IMG/VR virus record: IMGVR_UViG_3300035145_002905
Coordinates: 1-57,700 of that record
DNA length: 57,700 nt
Origin: a virus
Reading direction: 5' to 3' (one strand)
Positions 37,501-45,788 of this stretch are shown piece after piece. The notes under the pieces were generated by a model. That model was not told where the DNA came from and did not search any database. It saw nothing but the letters and a program-made list of their open reading frames with translations. Position 1 is the first letter of the stretch. Each line of letters begins with the position of its first letter. The position numbers and the translations under genes are program-made.

Positions 37501-37661
37501 TAGATAGTGAGAACCTACAATCTTTATTTATGTTGTTTACATATCTTAAAACTCAATTTGATTTCGTAATGGTAATCTCACACATTGACTCGATGAGAGA
37601 CGTAGTTGATGGTCTTGTTGAGATTAAGAAAGAAAAAGGATTCTCAAATGTTAAGTACTAA
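34503..37661 (+). CDS. 47/46: Fused gp47-gp46 recombination nuclease/ATPase (SbcD-SbcC type)
   Basis: This 1052-residue chain joins two proteins that are separate in T4. Residues 1-360 are an Mre11/SbcD nuclease with DLHIR, AGDIAHAKTE, GNHD at about 83-86, LFHGPV and GDIHKRQ. Residues about 370-1052 are a Rad50/SbcC ATPase with Walker A APNASGKSS at about 405-413, two coiled-coil arms around a zinc hook CDIC at about 726-729, signature MCSGMERF at about 961-968, Walker B FLVIDEGFG at about 989-997 and H-loop ISHID near 1025. The complex trims ends for recombination-dependent replication. All catalytic motifs look intact. Confidence 0.95.
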   Translation: MIINKVYHLADLHIRNLQRHKEYKIIFKKFLKQVKEDNIQDSVIYIAGDIAHAKTEMSPELVHQISWFLTECAKLRETIIITGNHDCNLNNSHRLDVLTPIIENLGNNRIHYLRDTGVYNIHNLTFVVYSILDNKENWPKGDTIDGENKIVLFHGPVNKAQTDIGYTVSSNSFQVDMFDGYDMAMLGDIHKRQTFGEGYEWVAYAGSMIQQNHGELLENHGYLLWDIPTRTFTEHHIHNDYGFLTVDVIEGKIPQWVYDEVGTKLPKHPRLRLRFTKTEPSDMKRCITELKKLFKVQEVTVTRTDTIGQLKTNTKVNKNIVGNVREETFQNQLIRDYLERQYLLESDELDKIQEINTELNSQFSNHEFAENILWTPKEFEFSNMFSYGENNLVRFDRAQGIVGIFAPNASGKSSLFDALSFCIYDKTSRTTSSKNILNNRKDKFYCKFNFEIDGINFYIERTAKWTRRGTNLKVDVNFWKEDSGVIESLNGEQRRETNKNIEKYLGKFEDFVLTTLSLQGNNALFIDKSQSERKETLSQFIGVDIFDKLYQVASDQNRDNATLIRKFKSDDFTTKLADIDTQLKTDKNDYKLLEINQKALVEEEEVLNKRIISLNEKIVKLHSDSGVSIDELEKRLKILQKKKEDIQTQKSSIQDRITYREELQIELDEILDKFDEEDLEEGIGTLRQLKGNVSNIEGEVEKVNIKLESLHERKDHLDSHKYNEDCDICMENSKSILETKEKVESEIKEKKSELQSFEKEKLELNIEIDSLKGYEKEWKNFQEAKEKEDKIDREISGLINKLSTIETEELRNLQQLTQQEQLIEEYYKNEKQINKNKEIRDEISGVREKLGTVKDELKGYNTDILKLNGKISALQNQKETIEDRISEVKTLESQSKLYDYYLNALSRDGVSYELIEKALPMLEGEVNNILGQIVEFGMQLEIDGKNINAYLVYGDQRWSLEMCSGMERFISGLAIRVALINVCNLPRPNFLVIDEGFGTLDSENLQSLFMLFTYLKTQFDFVMVISHIDSMRDVVDGLVEIKKEKGFSNVKY

Positions 37662-37815
37662 CTCTTAACACATTATCTGCAGGATTAGGTTTTTTTATTT
37701 TATCTTTTATTAACTTCTCAACCAACCCACTTTTTGAGTAACCATTCTCAGCACAATAATCATTCAACAATTTTAACGTTTCTTTTCGTATTTGTATCGT
37801 AGAATATTTTCCCAT
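37651..37815 (-). CDS. Ribbon-helix-helix (CopG/Arc-like) regulator
   Basis: This is the only convincing minus-strand gene. From Met at 37815 it gives 54 residues, MGKYSTIQIRKETLKLLNDY and ENGYSKSGLVEKLIKDKI, the beta-strand plus two-helix pattern of a ribbon-helix-helix repressor. A longer start at 37848 adds 11 hydrophobic residues and looks less likely. It overlaps the 3' end of the gp47/46 gene by 11 nt. On its own strand the late element at 37856-37865 reads TATAAATA, so it may be expressed late or divergently from the fibre gene. A phage regulator or antitoxin-like role is inferred. Confidence 0.7.
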   Translation of the reverse strand: MGKYSTIQIRKETLKLLNDYCAENGYSKSGLVEKLIKDKIKKPNPADNVLRVST

Positions 37816-37855
37816 AGGTTTCCATAGAATATATATACAGATATTCAATTACACA

Positions 37856-37865
37856 ATATTTATAC
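37856..37865 (+). promoter_or_regulatory. Late-promoter-like element (ATATTTATAC), possibly two-way
   Basis: ATATTTATAC lies 4 nt before the fibre ATG (37870). Read on the other strand it contains TATAAATA, the T4 late box, pointing at the minus-strand RHH gene. It may drive both. Confidence 0.5.
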
Positions 37866-37869
37866 CTGT

Positions 37870-40800
37870 ATGGCAATAATAAAGAAATTTTCATCTAAAG
37901 AAAATTTGAGTAAATATGGTGTGTTTTTAAACGATACCAATCCAAACTCAACTTACTTTAGAATTACAGAGTTAGGAGAAAATCTAACTGGCGGTAAGAA
38001 TGCATTTCTTATAGAAGGTTCTGAGTGTCTAAAAGAAACAACTGAAATAAAAGTTGAAGTACTAGATGTTAATGGAAATCCAATTTACTTCGAACCTGGT
38101 CAAGGAATTCCACAATACTACGAAGGATTATCTAAAGTAGTTGGAATTTATGTATATGAAGATACTCCTATTGGTTTAGGAAAAATTACCATACTTGGTG
38201 AATTAAAATCATACTTTGATGAAGATGATAACAAAGTAGATGTACCAGAACAATGGAAAGGTATTTACAATGTTAAGTGGGAAAAATCATTAAATATAAA
38301 CAAAAACCTAGCAAATGAAACTAGAGTTAGATTTTTCAAAAAACCACAAATCGATATACAAGAAATTTCAAAACCCTTATTTACAAAAACAATTCCAATT
38401 GCAGTACACACTGGTAGTGTAGAGGGTATTCCACAAGTACCACCAACTGGTCAAAAGTATGGTTCATATGCTGGTGGTGTTTTATATAAACTAGTTCATT
38501 CATCTGGCCCATTATTTACGGCCTCTATGGATGAAAACAGAATATTATTACCAGATTTAGATTGGAATCCAACGATAAAAGAAGTATTAAGTGAAACAGA
38601 ATTATTAGTTGATTCTGCATACACCAGTTCAGATGGAACAGTTAGTGGATTTGGTGCAAGGACATATACATCTTCGTTTGAAAATGGTGAAGGAGTAACA
38701 GTAGTAGAATCGGCATTGACTGGTTCGTTTGCAAAAATAAAAATTACAAATCTTAAAACGTTTGTTGGTGATGTTGCAAGAGTAAAGGTATTTAGAAAAT
38801 CAAGAAATGAAGCTGGTGATTTTACTTTAGTACAAGAACAAAAATTAGAATCAACAGAATTACTAAAAGATATTGCAACTCAGGCAGATACTGAACTATC
38901 ATATGGATTATTTAACGATTACAATCTGTCTAATTATTGGATAACATCTTCAAACACCCACCCAGTCACTTTAAATAATACACAATTATTAAATTCTATA
39001 AAAGTTGATTATGCAGGAAGTGGTACTCAACTTATTTACACTTCAGAATCAATTGATGTAGGAAGTGAAATAGAATACAACTTATCATTCAAAACAAAAC
39101 TAAGTGGTTCGGTAGATACTTCAAAAGAAATAAACGCATATCTTAGTTCATCTGAATTTACACAATCAATAGTAACTGTAAGTGGTTCTTCAGATACACT
39201 TCAAAAATTTGATGTGAATAAAAACATAATTTCACAAAACTCTGGTAGTGCAAGATTAGTATTAGAAGTAAATGGAGATGATTGGTACATTTCTAATATA
39301 TCATTTAAAAATGCAGAAGAATCTTCGTTCTCACCAGATGAGTTTACATTGGTACAAGAAGTTCCAAGAAAACTAGATTCAGAATTTTTTGATTTTAAAT
39401 TTGAATTCTACGATATCAATAATAACTTTATACCAGTAGACCTAAAAACTTCAAAAGAATTTAGTGGTGGTAATTTAACAACAACATCGAATGTTAGATT
39501 ATTAGAATTTGAAACTGATAGAACTGCATTCCGATTCTCAAGTGGTTCATTAGGTAATCCACCATTTCAACAATCAAGATTTAGAGTAACATCAAATGGA
39601 TTGACTGGTTCAATTACATTTGCATCTGCTGCATTTGATAAGAATGGTACATTTATAGACCCATCAACTTATAGTGGAGCATATCCAGGTGGGTTAACAT
39701 CGAATAACGTCTTAACCATAGCATCATTTAGTGGTTCGGATAGTTCTGTTATAGTTGGTTCAATTACTTATACAGCATCTATTGAAGATAAAGAAGAAAT
39801 AGAAACTATAACAAGATTCGAAGATGGTGAACCTGCATCTGCACTTATTGTAACATCAAATCAAAATCAGTTCTTTTACAAGGCAACTGATTTATCAGTA
39901 GAACCAAGTGGACAACAAATACAGATTCAGGCACAAAGAAAAAATCTTGCATCTGATACAACAACGATTACAGTAAATAGTGGAAGTGGTAAACCTGGTC
40001 TTACACAAGGTTCAACTGTAAATGGTATAACTTCATTTACTTTAAATGCAAGTGATTATCCATTTGGGACAGGAAATACCACATATGAGTTTAGCGGTTC
40101 AGATGAATTTGGTTCAGAGTTTGTAGATAGAATATCAATTGCACCAGTCAAAAAATTCGATGGTGTTTCATTACAACTTACAAATAACAATCAAACATTT
40201 AACGCAACTTCACAAAGTGCTGTATCATCACTAGCAGATAGTAGTGGTTCAGTAACATTTAGAATAGGTACAGAACTTATTCAATTCCAAAATGGATTAT
40301 CATCAAATAATAGATTTGATATTGCAGGAATTACTGGTTCTGGTTGTGTACCAACTAGTACAACTCCTAGTAAAAATGAATACTCACTTTCTGCATTTGA
40401 TTCAGATAGTGGTTCATTAACAATTAACATTGATTATAAAGATGGTAGTGGCGATGTATCAGAATTTCAACAAGTTGTAAATTATACAAAAGCAATTGCT
40501 GGAAATACTGGAGTAGATGGACAAGATGGACAAGATGGTGCTGATGGTACACCCGGCCCTCCTGGCCCTGGTGTTACTTATAGAGGTTTGTGGGAATTAA
40601 ATGGAGAGTATGTATCTTCATCACTAAGAAGAGATGTTGTACAAGGTTCTAATGGAGAATATTATTTAGCAAAATCTTCTCATACTGCAAGTAACTCAAA
40701 TCAAAGACCAGTTGATGGTGGTTCATATACAACATATTGGGATACTTTTGGTGCAACATTTAGTTCAGTTGCAACTGATATTTTATTCTCACAAGATGTA

Positions 40801-43740
40801 TATGCTAATAGAACAGTAAACGTAGGTTCAAGTGGTTCTGGTTATCCACTTATTGCATTAAATGCAGATACCGCAAACGCAGGAACAAATCAAGACCCAT
40901 ATATTGCACTTGGTGGAATTACACAATATGCAGCTGCAAATGGTATATATTTAGGATATGATAGTGGTGATACAAAACTTAGTTTAAAAGGTGGTGCATC
41001 TGATGGATTCCTTACATGGGATGGTAGTAATCTAAACATACAAGGTTCAATTAATATAACAGGTGGTGCAACTGCAGATTCTATATCTGCTCTAAATTCA
41101 GAAACAAGTTCACTACAAACTGGAGTAAATAATTCTGTATTGAGTGGTTCAGCAGCAGCAAATAACGCCGTAACAAGTGGTTCTGCAGCAGCAAATAACG
41201 CCGTAACAAGTGGTTCAAACGCAGCAGCCAATGCTGCAACATCTGCTTCAAATGCCCAAAGTACCGCGAATCAAGCTTTAACTTCTGCACAAGAAAGTGG
41301 TTCGGTAGACCCAACTACGAGAAGAGTAACTAAAAATGCCACACCAAGTGGTGCAGGATTATATTTAGGTGCAAATAATTTAGGATATTATGATTCATCA
41401 AATTGGAAAGCTTATTTAAATTCAAGTGGTGAATTTTATTTAGGTAGTAATACAGATTCAAACTATTTAGAATGGAATGGAACTAACTTATCAATTGCTG
41501 GTTCGATTACAATTACTGCAGGTCCAACTTCGGAACAATTAGAACAGTTGAATTCTGCAACAGAATCACTACAAACTGGTGTAGATAATTCTGTATTGAG
41601 TGGTTCATCAGCTGCTTCAGATGCCCAAACAAACGCTCAAAACTTTGCAAGTACTGCAGCAAGTGCATCTGCTGCTAATGCTAGTGGTTCTGCAATTGAT
41701 TCATCAACCGCACTTTTGAATACAAGTGCATCTGCTCTTCAAGGAAACATCGATACCGCCCAATCAACCGCAAATACAGCTACACAATCAGCTGCTAATG
41801 CTCAATCAACCGCTAACAGTAATGCTGCCTTAATACCGAATACCTCTACTGGTCTTATTGATTTTACACCATCACCAAGTGGAGAAGGATTATTTTTAGG
41901 AGCTAACGAATTAGGATTCTATTCTGGTAGTGGTTGGAAAACATATATGTCATCATCGGGTGATTTTTATCTGACAGGACAAGGTGGGGGTTTAACATGG
42001 AATCAAACTGGTTCAGCTTTAACAATTCAAGGTAGAATTAGTGGTTCTCAAATACAAGGTGGTAGTATTATAGGTTCTTCCCTAGCAGGTGGACAGATAG
42101 ATGTACCAAATGCAGACGCACCTTTATTTCATGTTGATACTGCAGGAAATATGAGTGCACAAAACGTATCAATATCAGGTTCTGTAAATCTTGATGCAGG
42201 AACAATCGGTGGTTGGACAGTAGATGATGAAGATTCAGGTGGTGCACTAAGAGATTCAGATACAAGAATTAAGTTTGACCCAAGTTTACCAGAAATACAA
42301 TTATATGATTCAAGTGGTAATAGAAAAGTTGCTATTGGTCCAAACGAAAATTTAACTTCACCTGGTTCATCTGATATTTCTGTTAACAATATTGGTTCAC
42401 AAACAAATGGTACAACAGTAAGTTCAACAACTAGTGGTAGTTATACATCAGTAGCATCTGCATTTGCACAAAGTAATGCCTCAAGTAACTTTACTATTGG
42501 TTCAGCAGGAAGTTGGAATATTACAAACCTTTCTATCTCAAGTACATTTACTCAAACCACAACAAACATACCAAGTGTAACCGCAACAGTTTCTTCACCA
42601 GCATATAACTACTATCCATCATATCTTTATGATTATCATCAAGGTTCTGCAATTGGGGGTACAAGTTATGTTTATTTGTATCTTAGTTTATATACTTCAA
42701 CTAACCAATTAGTTCATAGAGAAACATTAACATATTCTTATGCTAGAGGTGCATACAATAGTGGTGCATATTACTACGCTACAGCCAATAGTTATTCTCC
42801 AACTGGATATGTTTGGACATATGGGGGTGGTGGTTCAACAGTCTCTGCTACAAGTTATGCATCAAGTACATATAGTGATGATTTTTTAATTAATGTGGAG
42901 AATACTGGAACTCATTACTTCAAATACGAAACAAACGTTGTAAATAGGTCATCTTATAAAACAGATATAGATGCTTATGGAAATACTTCAACAAGTTTTT
43001 CTACATTTACAAAAAGTGGATTAAATTTAACTCTTGGTGACCCATATGTAACATTAGCAGCACCATCAAACTTTGTAGAAATAAACGCAGGTGGATTCCA
43101 GGCAGTATCAGATTCATCTCAATATGTTAGAATAAGAAGAGTTGCACAAGGAACATCTAATCCAAATTTAATGAATGTAGTAGGTGGGTATCTTACCTGC
43201 GGTGAGTATAGTGATGACCATGATATAACTAGACAAAGAAACTATGGAAAAACTGAGATTGAAGGTCAATTAGAGGTAGGAGATACATGGCAATCTACAG
43301 GTGGTGTAAAAAGAGGTATATTTCTTAACGGTAATATAAATATAAAAAGTAATTCATCTGGATTTGGTGGTACATCAACTTCGGGTATTGGGGCATCAAG
43401 TAGTGGTAATCTCGGAAACAGCATTAAAGCTAGTGGTAATTTTGTAGTACTAAATCCATCTGCCACAAGATATTATACTCTCCCATGTGTATATGCTGGT
43501 ACTGAATATGCTGATGGAAACGATTGGTCTAATGGAGATATAATTTGGATTTGGAATAGAAATGATAGTCAAACTGCTAGAATTTATGGTTTAATACATG
43601 GTGGGTTAAACTCATATTACAGTTTAAATGGTGGTGCAGCAATGATGTGTATATATTGGACCAGTTTTGGTTCAAGTTGGAATAGTAATACAGATAAAGG
43701 ATGGGTTATTATGAGTGACCCTGTTGATAATACTGGTTAA
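37870..43740 (+). CDS. Giant fibre-like protein with collagen-like and repeated modules
   Basis: This 1956-residue beta-rich protein is likely the long tail fibre or receptor-binding fibre. Residues about 1-880 hold several Ser/Thr-rich beta domains. A collagen-like GQDGQDGADGTPGPPGPG stretch at about 882-899 is followed by GVTYRGLW. Three related modules follow at about 1020-1080, 1156-1220 and 1331-1395, each with a GLYLGANxLGxY-type strand, SSGEFYL and an end like LSIAGSITI. Ala/Ser/Asn coiled-coil linkers with AxSTANxA repeats separate them. The C-terminus (about 1550-1956) is Tyr/Ser-rich and unique, fitting a receptor-binding tip. Sugar genes follow directly. Confidence 0.8.
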   Translation: MAIIKKFSSKENLSKYGVFLNDTNPNSTYFRITELGENLTGGKNAFLIEGSECLKETTEIKVEVLDVNGNPIYFEPGQGIPQYYEGLSKVVGIYVYEDTPIGLGKITILGELKSYFDEDDNKVDVPEQWKGIYNVKWEKSLNINKNLANETRVRFFKKPQIDIQEISKPLFTKTIPIAVHTGSVEGIPQVPPTGQKYGSYAGGVLYKLVHSSGPLFTASMDENRILLPDLDWNPTIKEVLSETELLVDSAYTSSDGTVSGFGARTYTSSFENGEGVTVVESALTGSFAKIKITNLKTFVGDVARVKVFRKSRNEAGDFTLVQEQKLESTELLKDIATQADTELSYGLFNDYNLSNYWITSSNTHPVTLNNTQLLNSIKVDYAGSGTQLIYTSESIDVGSEIEYNLSFKTKLSGSVDTSKEINAYLSSSEFTQSIVTVSGSSDTLQKFDVNKNIISQNSGSARLVLEVNGDDWYISNISFKNAEESSFSPDEFTLVQEVPRKLDSEFFDFKFEFYDINNNFIPVDLKTSKEFSGGNLTTTSNVRLLEFETDRTAFRFSSGSLGNPPFQQSRFRVTSNGLTGSITFASAAFDKNGTFIDPSTYSGAYPGGLTSNNVLTIASFSGSDSSVIVGSITYTASIEDKEEIETITRFEDGEPASALIVTSNQNQFFYKATDLSVEPSGQQIQIQAQRKNLASDTTTITVNSGSGKPGLTQGSTVNGITSFTLNASDYPFGTGNTTYEFSGSDEFGSEFVDRISIAPVKKFDGVSLQLTNNNQTFNATSQSAVSSLADSSGSVTFRIGTELIQFQNGLSSNNRFDIAGITGSGCVPTSTTPSKNEYSLSAFDSDSGSLTINIDYKDGSGDVSEFQQVVNYTKAIAGNTGVDGQDGQDGADGTPGPPGPGVTYRGLWELNGEYVSSSLRRDVVQGSNGEYYLAKSSHTASNSNQRPVDGGSYTTYWDTFGATFSSVATDILFSQDVYANRTVNVGSSGSGYPLIALNADTANAGTNQDPYIALGGITQYAAANGIYLGYDSGDTKLSLKGGASDGFLTWDGSNLNIQGSINITGGATADSISALNSETSSLQTGVNNSVLSGSAAANNAVTSGSAAANNAVTSGSNAAANAATSASNAQSTANQALTSAQESGSVDPTTRRVTKNATPSGAGLYLGANNLGYYDSSNWKAYLNSSGEFYLGSNTDSNYLEWNGTNLSIAGSITITAGPTSEQLEQLNSATESLQTGVDNSVLSGSSAASDAQTNAQNFASTAASASAANASGSAIDSSTALLNTSASALQGNIDTAQSTANTATQSAANAQSTANSNAALIPNTSTGLIDFTPSPSGEGLFLGANELGFYSGSGWKTYMSSSGDFYLTGQGGGLTWNQTGSALTIQGRISGSQIQGGSIIGSSLAGGQIDVPNADAPLFHVDTAGNMSAQNVSISGSVNLDAGTIGGWTVDDEDSGGALRDSDTRIKFDPSLPEIQLYDSSGNRKVAIGPNENLTSPGSSDISVNNIGSQTNGTTVSSTTSGSYTSVASAFAQSNASSNFTIGSAGSWNITNLSISSTFTQTTTNIPSVTATVSSPAYNYYPSYLYDYHQGSAIGGTSYVYLYLSLYTSTNQLVHRETLTYSYARGAYNSGAYYYATANSYSPTGYVWTYGGGGSTVSATSYASSTYSDDFLINVENTGTHYFKYETNVVNRSSYKTDIDAYGNTSTSFSTFTKSGLNLTLGDPYVTLAAPSNFVEINAGGFQAVSDSSQYVRIRRVAQGTSNPNLMNVVGGYLTCGEYSDDHDITRQRNYGKTEIEGQLEVGDTWQSTGGVKRGIFLNGNINIKSNSSGFGGTSTSGIGASSSGNLGNSIKASGNFVVLNPSATRYYTLPCVYAGTEYADGNDWSNGDIIWIWNRNDSQTARIYGLIHGGLNSYYSLNGGAAMMCIYWTSFGSSWNSNTDKGWVIMSDPVDNTG
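41152..41217 (+). repeat. Tandem 33-bp repeat inside the fibre gene
   Basis: Two adjacent 33-nt copies (41152-41184 and 41185-41217) differ only at the last base. They encode the repeated AAANNAVTSGS helical linker. The near identity at DNA level shows a recent duplication and a site of possible length variation of the fibre. Confidence 0.85.
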
Positions 43741-43752
43741 AATTAAAATATT

Positions 43753-43995
43753 ATGGCAAAAACAATAATTACATTAACAACAACACAAGAGAATGATACG
43801 GTCATAACTCAACAAATTGAGAATGAAAAAGATATAAAAAAAACTCATACTGTAATAGATGACCTTGCAGCATATTTACCAATTTATGAAAGAGAGTTTG
43901 ATAAAGCAAATCCAAACAACAAACTTAAAATGGTAGTTGCAACAGATGAAAGAGGTATTGAGATTTTAAGATTAACTAAAAACGAATATCTTTGA
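43753..43995 (+). CDS. Small protein behind the fibre gene, unknown
   Basis: This 80-residue protein starts MAKTIITLTTTQENDTVITQ and is otherwise acidic and helical, ending RLTKNEYL. No family was recognised. Position right behind the fibre suggests a fibre chaperone or adaptor, but this is only a guess. Its stop overlaps the next TTG start (TTGA). Confidence 0.6.
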   Translation: MAKTIITLTTTQENDTVITQQIENEKDIKKTHTVIDDLAAYLPIYEREFDKANPNNKLKMVVATDERGIEILRLTKNEYL

Positions 43996-44978
43996 AATTA
44001 TTAGTAACAACAGGTTTTGGAAATATCATTCAAGGTGGAGCCGATATTTGGGTAAATCATTTTATAGATTTAGTTTTACCAAAATTAAAAGATGAATATA
44101 TAATATTCGTTGATGGTAAACGACCTGTCGGATTTGAAACCAAACTCAAAAATTTTCACTTTCATGGAGATGATTTTAAACGTTCTGAAGAACTTTTAGA
44201 AGAATGTGATACAATCCACTTCTTACATGCAAATTATCACAAGAGAGAACATCTATGGAAACATAAGGATAAGTGGGGTATTATATTTGTACATGCGTAT
44301 CTACCCGATATGTTGAAATATGGTGATTCAGTAAAACAATTTAATACAAATGTAAATGAAGATGAATTTTTAGAATTACTTCATCATTGTAGAAAAAGAA
44401 TTTGGATTGGAAATAATCCATCACAACTACACGAAGATTTTCCAATAAGAACTTATACAGTAACTAATTTTTATGAATTTAAACAAAATAAATTAGCAGA
44501 TGTACAACACAAAAAAATTGGGTTCACATCAAGAATAGAATCAAGAAAGAATGTACACTACTTAGATGGATTTGAAGGGTTGGTATTATCAAACAGATAT
44601 GATTGGAAGAATATAACAGAAACTACTGATTATGATTTCTCAAAAATAAAATTTTATCAATGGGATATAAATATTCATGAACAATTTATGAAGTTAGATT
44701 GGGATATCGCACATTGTTGTCATACAAACGAACCATTCGGATATAATATATTTCAAGCGGTTGATTGGGGAAAAATTCCTATCATACATACTGATTGGGG
44801 AAAGATAGATTATAGATATAAAGCAAATGATAAAGAAAGTTTTGGTTATGCATATGGAAATATTTTAAGAGATACACCAATGCAACGAACAAAGGAATTT
44901 ATTAAACTAAAAAGATATCTTCAAAAATTCGATAATAAATCTAAGTGGGTAGAAAAAATTATCGTTTTCTTAAAATAG
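43992..44978 (+). CDS. Glycosyltransferase (GT-B, GT4-like)
   Basis: This 328-residue protein starts LLVTTGFGNIIQGGADIWVNHF, a GT4-type acceptor-side start with GGADIW. GFTSRIESRKNVHYLDG is at about 176-192 and EPFGYNIFQAVDWGKIPI at about 245-262, in the place of the nucleotide-sugar-binding E-x7-E block but with the second Glu replaced. The start is TTG at 43992, overlapping the stop of the preceding gene. It is the first gene of the sugar island. It probably adds a sugar to a surface or virion glycan. Confidence 0.78.
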   Translation: MKLLVTTGFGNIIQGGADIWVNHFIDLVLPKLKDEYIIFVDGKRPVGFETKLKNFHFHGDDFKRSEELLEECDTIHFLHANYHKREHLWKHKDKWGIIFVHAYLPDMLKYGDSVKQFNTNVNEDEFLELLHHCRKRIWIGNNPSQLHEDFPIRTYTVTNFYEFKQNKLADVQHKKIGFTSRIESRKNVHYLDGFEGLVLSNRYDWKNITETTDYDFSKIKFYQWDINIHEQFMKLDWDIAHCCHTNEPFGYNIFQAVDWGKIPIIHTDWGKIDYRYKANDKESFGYAYGNILRDTPMQRTKEFIKLKRYLQKFDNKSKWVEKIIVFLK

Positions 44979-44984
44979 TTATAT

Positions 44985-44996
44985 ATATTTATATAC
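44985..44996 (+). promoter_or_regulatory. Late-promoter-like element (ATATTTATATAC)
   Basis: It lies in the 30-nt gap before ATG 45009, 12 nt upstream of it. It matches the element before 27371 exactly over 12 nt. It would allow separate late expression of the sugar island. Confidence 0.6.
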
Positions 44997-45008
44997 AACA
45001 ATTGTTAC

Positions 45009-45788
45009 ATGAGTCTTATCAATTATACATTGGTAAAAGAATTTTTTACCAACAATCAAGTCAAATTAAAAGATAAAAACGATGAGGTTTATACAGAATA
45101 TAGACCAGTCAAATATCGTTGGACACATGGTGCAACCGATTCCTACTTGGGAGATGGTTTACTAGTATATTCAATCATACAATTTATGAAATATAAAACT
45201 TGTGTTGTTCTTGGAAGTGGAGGCGGATTCATTCCAAGAATTATTTCACAGGCAAGAATTGATTTACATGATGTGGGTATTTTTGATGGTCAAAAAGCAA
45301 TGGAGTATGGTGATTGTGGTACTACTATTTTAGTAGATGCAAATAATGGAGTTAATGGTAAACCAGATTGGGTTGATGAGGATTCTTTCCTCAGAACTAA
45401 TTTTCCATGTAGAATCATTCTAAATACTACTGAAGATGCTTACTACAATTATTTTGTAAAAGAAGATATTAACATAGATTACCTTCATATTGATGCAGGA
45501 CATTCGTATGAAGATGTATCTAATGATTTTAAATTGTATTCTAAATTATTAAATGAAGATGGTATGATTGCAGTACATGATACTGATTTAGATTACGAAG
45601 AAAACCATATCATAACAAACGATGTTAAGAAAGAACAACATCAGAGTTATGCAGAGGGGCCGAATAAATTAATTAAACAAATTCAAGATAGTGGGGAATG
45701 GGAAGTTTTCAATTTCTTCAATCACAAAAAGAAAGTAAATTATCCAAGTTCAACTGGACTAACTTTTTTACAGAAGAAGAAGATATAA
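45009..45788 (+). CDS. SAM-dependent methyltransferase (Methyltransf_24-like)
   Basis: This 259-residue protein contains CVVLGSGGGFIPR at about 64-76 as the SAM-binding GxGxG loop, DYLHIDAGHSYEDVSNDF at about 158-175 and GMIAVHDTD at about 186-194. The last two blocks are typical of Methyltransf_24 enzymes, which often methylate sugars (macrocin-O-methyltransferase-like). It is the first gene behind a late-type element. O-methylation of a glycan is the likely role, from family and context. Confidence 0.78.
   Translation: MSLINYTLVKEFFTNNQVKLKDKNDEVYTEYRPVKYRWTHGATDSYLGDGLLVYSIIQFMKYKTCVVLGSGGGFIPRIISQARIDLHDVGIFDGQKAMEYGDCGTTILVDANNGVNGKPDWVDEDSFLRTNFPCRIILNTTEDAYYNYFVKEDINIDYLHIDAGHSYEDVSNDFKLYSKLLNEDGMIAVHDTDLDYEENHIITNDVKKEQHQSYAEGPNKLIKQIQDSGEWEVFNFFNHKKKVNYPSSTGLTFLQKKKI

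Noticed and set aside
45698-45787. Upstream extension of the GT2-like gene
   Set aside because: The extra 30 residues lie in another frame of the methyltransferase gene and have no family similarity; ATG 45788 fits the family start and the ATG/stop overlap.
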